NCBI RefSeq assembly: GCF_003807585.1
Contig: NZ_RMBX01000010.1
Location: 124,001-188,000, forward strand
Origin: Chitinophaga barathri
GTDB lineage: Bacteria > Bacteroidota > Bacteroidia > Chitinophagales > Chitinophagaceae
Direction of reading: 5' to 3'
DNA length: 64,000 nucleotides
A program made the position numbers and the translations under genes. Below the pieces are notes generated by a model. It was not told the origin of the DNA. It made no database searches and was given only the letters and a program-made list of their open reading frames with translations. Shown piece after piece: positions 60,227-64,000 of this stretch. How positions within the stretch are numbered: the first letter of the stretch is position 1; every line of letters starts with the position of its first letter.

Positions 60227-60820
60227 TTATTCAAATGCACGAAATCCCTTATGCTGTGCCAGCGCCAGCATTTCTTTGTCGCCGCTGCTGTCTCCGTATG
60301 CGTAGATGGTTTCGTAAGTGGTGAGGTGCATGGCTTCGCGGATGCGGCATACTTTTTCATTGCCGTTGCAGTTGGGGCCGGTGAGAAAACCGGTGACCCT
60401 ACCATTTTTTATTTCCAGGCGCGAGCCCAGGCAGGGGATGCCGAGCGTTTCGCTCCAGGGGGCCACCCAGTTTTCCGCCGAGGCGGTCACGATGTATACT
60501 TTATGCCCTTCCGCCTGGTGCCATGCGATGGCGTTGATGGCTTTGGGCCGCAGCAACCCGGGGAGGCGCAGCCTGCAGAAGTCGTTGCATTGCTGCTGGA
60601 ACACATCCAGCGGGGTATTGCGGAAGAAAAAACGCAATACGATCTCTTTCATCCGGTGATTGCTGATCAGCTTCATTTTGAACATCACCAGCAGGGGAGA
60701 GAGCACCGCCATGCCTGCGTATAAAACAACGGCGCCCTTTTGAAACCGGATGATCTCAAAAAGTGTGTCTTTGCGGGTAATGGTGCCGTCGAAGTCAAAA
60801 AAGGCAATAACGTTCTTCAA
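60227..60820 (-). CDS. HAD-IB family phosphatase (phosphoserine phosphatase-like)
   Basis: A 197-residue protein from a TTG start that overlaps the stop of the SDR gene by 4 bases (TTGA). HAD motif I is FFDFDGTITRKDTL with nucleophile and acid Asp. Motif II is in VYIVTASAENW, and motif IV is YAYGDSSGDKEML. A helical cap with hydrophobic stretches (AVVLYAGMAVLSPLLVMF) suggests membrane contact. In the operon with a UbiA-type phosphoribosyltransferase, it could remove the 5-phosphate from polyprenyl-phosphoryl-5-phosphoribose, a step done by a PAP2 protein in mycobacteria. This is inference. Confidence 0.88.
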   Translation of the reverse strand: MKNVIAFFDFDGTITRKDTLFEIIRFQKGAVVLYAGMAVLSPLLVMFKMKLISNHRMKEIVLRFFFRNTPLDVFQQQCNDFCRLRLPGLLRPKAINAIAWHQAEGHKVYIVTASAENWVAPWSETLGIPCLGSRLEIKNGRVTGFLTGPNCNGNEKVCRIREAMHLTTYETIYAYGDSSGDKEMLALAQHKGFRAFE

Positions 60821-61548
60821 AGCTTCAGCTTTTTAAACATGAATTCAGGGATGCTTTTGATGATGAGCATGATATACCGCCAGAACCATTTGGTGTAGAT
60901 CGCGTTCTTCTTTTTGCCGGCAGCTTTGAAAATATCGTTGGCAACTTCCGCCGGTTTTGCCGTGAGCAAGGGAGGAAGGGTAAGGTGCTGTGTCATTTGC
61001 GTGTCCACAAAACCGGGCTGTACCGTCATGACGTGCACGCCGGCGTGGAACAGGCGGTTGCGCAGGCCGGAGAGGTAAGCGGTGAAGCCTGCTTTGGCGC
61101 TGCCGTACAGGTAATTGCTCATCCTGCCGCGATCGCCCGCCACGGAGCTGATGCCGATGATCATGCCGTTCTTACGGGCTGCCATAGCCTCGGCGGCTAC
61201 GTTCAGGATGGATACCGCACCGGTATAGTTCGTGTGCAGGATGCGGGATGCTTCCTGCCAGTCGGACTGGCCTTTCTCCTGGTCTCCAAGATACCCGAAC
61301 ACGCAGATTACTAGGTCTGGCTGCGCGGGGAGGGATTGGTAAAAGGAAAGATGTGAATCAAAATTGAGCGCGTCAAAGGCATGGGAGGTAGCCGCTACCT
61401 GGTGGCGGATCCTGAGATCCTGCTCCAGTGCGTGCAATTGCGCGGGGTTGCGGGCCGCCAGCTGGAGCGTATAACCAGCGGAGGCGTACCTGCGGGCAAT
61501 GGCCACAGCCATGTCTGAACCTGCGCCTAAAATCAGTACAGTAGGCAT
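60817..61548 (-). CDS. SDR oxidoreductase, DprE2-like
   Basis: A 243-residue short-chain dehydrogenase. The N-terminal cofactor loop is LILGAGSDMAVAIARRY, the Rossmann strand ends at LVICVFGYLGDQ, and the catalytic Ser-Tyr-Lys lies in ISSVAGDRGRMSNYLYGSAKAG. The C-terminal basic hydrophobic tail (WRYIMLIIKSIPEFMFKKLK) suggests membrane association. Its place after a DprE1-like oxidase gene and overlap with the phosphatase gene fit a role in reducing a 2-keto polyprenyl-phosphoryl pentose to the arabinose form, as DprE2 does in mycobacteria. Confidence 0.88.
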   Translation of the reverse strand: MPTVLILGAGSDMAVAIARRYASAGYTLQLAARNPAQLHALEQDLRIRHQVAATSHAFDALNFDSHLSFYQSLPAQPDLVICVFGYLGDQEKGQSDWQEASRILHTNYTGAVSILNVAAEAMAARKNGMIIGISSVAGDRGRMSNYLYGSAKAGFTAYLSGLRNRLFHAGVHVMTVQPGFVDTQMTQHLTLPPLLTAKPAEVANDIFKAAGKKKNAIYTKWFWRYIMLIIKSIPEFMFKKLKL

Positions 61549-61575
61549 ATAAGGAATAACGTATTTATGTGGTGG

Positions 61576-62925
61576 TTAAGAATTGGAGTTATTGGAGCCA
61601 TAATTAAACTGCAGGCGGTCGCTCTGGATGGAACGGAACTTCCCGCCGGGATTGTAAGCCTGCACAATGCGCTCGAATTTACGGGCATTGGGATAACTGT
61701 TCCAGAACACTTCCTGCTGCATCCGGGCGTCTTTGCTCAGGTACAGACGGCCGCCGTATTCCAGCACCAGCGCGTCCAGCTCGTCCAGGAAGGGGAACAG
61801 CCCTTTGCGCACCGGGAAGTCCAGCGCGAGGGTATAACCTTCCATGGGGAAAGAGATCAGGTCGTCCTGGTGGCCGAACACTTTCAGTACCGCCAGGAAA
61901 GAGCCCCAGCCTTTTTCGCCGATGCGGTGCAGGATGGCGGCGAGGCCGTCCTTATGCTCCAGCGGCAGCACGAACTGGTACTGTACAAAGCCGTCTTTGC
62001 CATAGCCGCGGTTCCAGTGGTGGATAGCGTCCAGCGGGTAAAAGAAAGGTTCGTAAGGCACCACGTTTTCAATCACTCTTTTATAGTTCTTCGCGTAATA
62101 CAACGCGTTGAATGTTTTAACGGTAAAGTTGTTCAGCACAAACCCCGGGAGATTGAACGGTACCGTGAGTTTGCCTTTGGCGGGCAGCGTAAGCGGCGCC
62201 TGGCGCTGTTTATCGTTCAGTTCGTTTTCTTTCGCATGCTCACCCACGATCAGGATGCTGCGGCCGAAGCTGTCGCCTTTCTGGAGACAGTCGATCCAGG
62301 CCATGCTGTAGGTGTAGTGTTTATGTTCGTCAAAAAGGCGGATAACCTCGTCCAGGTTTTTGGCTTTGATCTGTTTTTGTTTGATGTAGGCGGTTTCGAT
62401 CTTTTTCAGCCTGAACTTCACCGTGGTGATCACGCCGGTGAGGCCCATACCGCCGCAGGTAGCCCAGAAGAGGTCTGTTTCCTGCGTGGGGGAGCAGGTG
62501 AGGAGGCCTTTGCCCGTGAGCACCTGCATGCTGATGATATGATTGGAAAAACTGCCTTCGGCGTGGTGGTTTTTGCCGTGCACGTCAGACGCTACGGCGC
62601 CGCCTATGGTAATGAACTTGGTGCCGGGGGTAACGGGAAGGAACCAGCCTTTGGGCACGGTGATGTCCAGCACCTGGTCCAGCGTGATGCCGCTCTGGCA
62701 TTCAAACTCACCGGTGGCCTCGTCAAATGCAAGTACTTTATCGTAACGGAGGGTGGAAATACTGTGTTCGCCAAGAGAGGCATCGCCGTAACAACGGCCG
62801 TTGCCCCGGGCAATGATATGCTCGTGGGAGTCAACATACTGCTGCAGCTGCTCATCTACGGAGAAGGCGGCTTCCTCGCAGTCCAATGCGGGGTAGTTAC
62901 CCCAGTTTGATAGTTGTTTTCGCAT
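61576..62925 (-). CDS. FAD-binding oxidase, DprE1-like
   Basis: A 449-residue flavoprotein. The FAD-binding half shows RGNGRCYGDASLGE, VTPGTKFITIGGAVASDVHGKNHH and GGMGLTGVITTVKFRLKKIET, which match the decaprenylphosphoryl-ribose 2'-epimerase oxidase subunit. The C-terminal substrate domain includes GKDGFVQYQFVLPLE and ALDFPVRKG, also typical of DprE1. It would oxidise the 2-hydroxyl of polyprenyl-phosphoryl-ribose. The start overlaps the UbiA gene stop by one base (TAATG), and the SDR gene follows 27 bases downstream. DprE1 assignment rests on motif recognition and operon context. Confidence 0.88.
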   Translation of the reverse strand: MRKQLSNWGNYPALDCEEAAFSVDEQLQQYVDSHEHIIARGNGRCYGDASLGEHSISTLRYDKVLAFDEATGEFECQSGITLDQVLDITVPKGWFLPVTPGTKFITIGGAVASDVHGKNHHAEGSFSNHIISMQVLTGKGLLTCSPTQETDLFWATCGGMGLTGVITTVKFRLKKIETAYIKQKQIKAKNLDEVIRLFDEHKHYTYSMAWIDCLQKGDSFGRSILIVGEHAKENELNDKQRQAPLTLPAKGKLTVPFNLPGFVLNNFTVKTFNALYYAKNYKRVIENVVPYEPFFYPLDAIHHWNRGYGKDGFVQYQFVLPLEHKDGLAAILHRIGEKGWGSFLAVLKVFGHQDDLISFPMEGYTLALDFPVRKGLFPFLDELDALVLEYGGRLYLSKDARMQQEVFWNSYPNARKFERIVQAYNPGGKFRSIQSDRLQFNYGSNNSNS

Positions 62926-63812
62926 TATTCAAAAAAACTTTTATTCGTCGGTAAATAAATGATCACATAAAAGCTGAGGATCCACAGGAGGATGGTTATT
63001 TGAATAAAGCGGTCTTTGTATAGGATTTTTGTGGGAGAACCTGTATCGTTGTCCACGTAGGTTATTTGCAAATATCGCATTAATCCGGCAATTACAAAAA
63101 TACTTGTATAGTACAGCCGGTAGGTTTTGAAGTGCAGCATGGTCACCGGCGCCATGGTATACATGATGTAAGCGACGATGATCACGGCGGATACCAGTGC
63201 GAGGGAAACGTTGAGGAAGTCCATGTTATACCCCTTCGAGGCTTTGCGCATATCCTTGCCCGTTGTGCCTTTTAACACGATATCGTCCCTGCGTTTGGCA
63301 ATGGCCATAAACAGCGCGAGGAGGAACACCATCAGCATCAGCCATTCCGATACGGCCACGTTCGTGAGCACCCCGCCGGACTTTACGCGCAGTACAAAAC
63401 CGCTGGCCACGATGAAGATATCCAGGATGGAAATGTTTTTCAGGCCGAAGGAGTAGGCCATATTTAACACAAAATAAATACTGAGTACAAAAGCGAACTT
63501 GTCATTCAGCAGCATGGCGCTTGTAAAGCCTGCAATGACCAGGGAAAAAAAGATCGCCAGGCCGGCGGTGCGCGATACTGCCCCGGAGGCAAGCGGGCGT
63601 TTGCTTTTGGTAGGATGGACGCGGTCTGCCTCAATGTCCCGGTAATCATTAATAATGTAAATGCTGCTCGCAATCATGCTGAAACAAATGAATCCAAGAC
63701 CGGTTGTAAATATCTTGTGGATATTCCATATCTCACCTGCGAAAAAGAGCGGGATAAACAAGAAGAGGTTCTTAGCCCAATGTTTCGGCCGTAATAATTT
63801 TATATATTGCAC
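62925..63812 (-). CDS. UbiA-family prenyltransferase, decaprenyl-phosphate phosphoribosyltransferase-like
   Basis: A 295-residue membrane protein with about eight to nine helices, starting at a GTG 21 bases after a promoter box. The opening YIKLLRPKHWAKNLFLFIPL and the first Asp-rich motif NDYRDIEADRVHPTKSKRP (NDxxDxxxD) are those of polyprenyl-phosphate phosphoribosyltransferases. A second acidic motif (KRRDDIVL) lies in the middle. Such enzymes transfer 5-phosphoribose from PRPP to a polyprenyl phosphate lipid. It is the first gene of the operon that contains the DprE1-like, DprE2-like and phosphatase genes. Confidence 0.92.
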   Translation of the reverse strand: MQYIKLLRPKHWAKNLFLFIPLFFAGEIWNIHKIFTTGLGFICFSMIASSIYIINDYRDIEADRVHPTKSKRPLASGAVSRTAGLAIFFSLVIAGFTSAMLLNDKFAFVLSIYFVLNMAYSFGLKNISILDIFIVASGFVLRVKSGGVLTNVAVSEWLMLMVFLLALFMAIAKRRDDIVLKGTTGKDMRKASKGYNMDFLNVSLALVSAVIIVAYIMYTMAPVTMLHFKTYRLYYTSIFVIAGLMRYLQITYVDNDTGSPTKILYKDRFIQITILLWILSFYVIIYLPTNKSFFE

Positions 63813-63833
63813 GGGGATTACACATTAATGCGC

Positions 63834-63842
63834 CGCAAAATA
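63834..63842 (-). promoter_or_regulatory. Putative -7 promoter box of the phosphoribosyltransferase operon
   Basis: TATTTTGCG on the minus strand is identical to the box before the response regulator at 16711-16719 and is 21 bases before the GTG start. It is one spacer base short of TAnnTTTG. Confidence 0.4.
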
Positions 63843-63919
63843 CTACGAATCTGAGGATTTGTCACTATTTTTAACCCCTTAATTATTAAAGTATTGTTAT
63901 TTAGTAAATTATCCCCAGC

Positions 63920-64000
63920 ATGAAATTGCCAGCTTTAACGCCTCGGAACGCGCTGATCATTGAAAGTTTGCTGATCATAGTTCTTGCGATCGTTCCATTG
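63920..64000 (+). CDS. Membrane protein, N-terminal fragment (3' end outside window)
   Basis: Twenty-seven codons from an ATG at 63920 run off the right edge: MKLPALTPRNALIIESLLI and a continuing hydrophobic stretch. The basic start followed by a membrane helix suggests a polytopic inner membrane protein. It is divergent from the DPA-like operon. A membrane glycosyltransferase using the lipid sugar made by that operon would fit, but nothing seen here proves it. Confidence 0.5.
   Translation, partial: MKLPALTPRNALIIESLLIIVLAIVPL

Noticed and set aside
61567..62910. 447-codon plus-strand open frame
   Set aside because: Antisense of the DprE1-like gene; no recognisable protein features.

Overview
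The window reads as one stretch of a Bacteroidota chromosome, most likely a Chitinophaga-like member of the Chitinophagaceae. Evidence for this is a giant adhesin with a type IX secretion (type B) tail beside a PorP/SprF partner, an exosortase N / VIT gene pair, a TonB-dependent receptor operon, secreted GH29 and GH32 glycosidases, LytS/LytTR-type sensing, and several promoters with the Bacteroidota -7 box TAnnTTTG. No rRNA, tRNA, insertion sequence, prophage or CRISPR array was recognised.

Layout. 1-1333: the tail of an alpha/beta hydrolase with its terminator, then a two-gene membrane protein operon. 1701-16576: a surface module made of a 3993-residue Calx-beta adhesin, a PorP/SprF-type outer membrane protein and a PD40/OmpA protein. 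16740-28389: mixed metabolic and sensory genes, namely a receiver-only response regulator, a DHFR-like protein, a serine hydrolase with a GH32 fructanase, a lipoprotein with a possible permuted papain fold, a LytTR/LytS pair, an alpha/beta hydrolase lacking its nucleophile serine, a GNAT acetyltransferase and a GH29 fucosidase. 28504-32405: the exosortase N system, in which a VIT membrane protein with a PEP-CTERM-like tail overlaps its processing enzyme; two identical dyads lie upstream. 32409-36406: an MtfA-like peptidase, an AsmA-like protein and a PfpI/DJ-1 protein. 36517-43256: a very tight four-gene operon of TonB receptor, DUF4876-like lipoprotein, DUF6850-like barrel and di-haem peroxidase, which looks like a metal or cofactor uptake system. 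43513-48943: an SRPBCC protein, two small charged proteins, MscS, an exonuclease/GIY-YIG fusion, an esterase and a small membrane protein.

49500-55169 encodes one 1889-residue protein combining a degenerate kinase-like N terminus, DUF4011, an acidic linker, an SF1 helicase, a decayed Vsr/MTES_1575-like nuclease fold and a WGR domain. It resembles the architecture of defence helicases. Upstream of it is a 42-bp tandem array. 55980-63812: a small orphan protein, an ABC exporter, a patatin with a membrane partner, and an operon closely parallel to the mycobacterial decaprenyl-phosphoryl-arabinose pathway (UbiA-type phosphoribosyltransferase, DprE1-like, DprE2-like, HAD phosphatase). A divergent membrane protein gene runs off the right end.

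Non-coding structure includes a 265-bp dispersed palindromic repeat present twice in opposite orientation (22407-22673 and 49121-49385), an 11-bp iteron-like inverted array (26742-26839) and the 42-bp minisatellite (55554-55800). All functions are assigned by reading motifs by eye; no database search was run.
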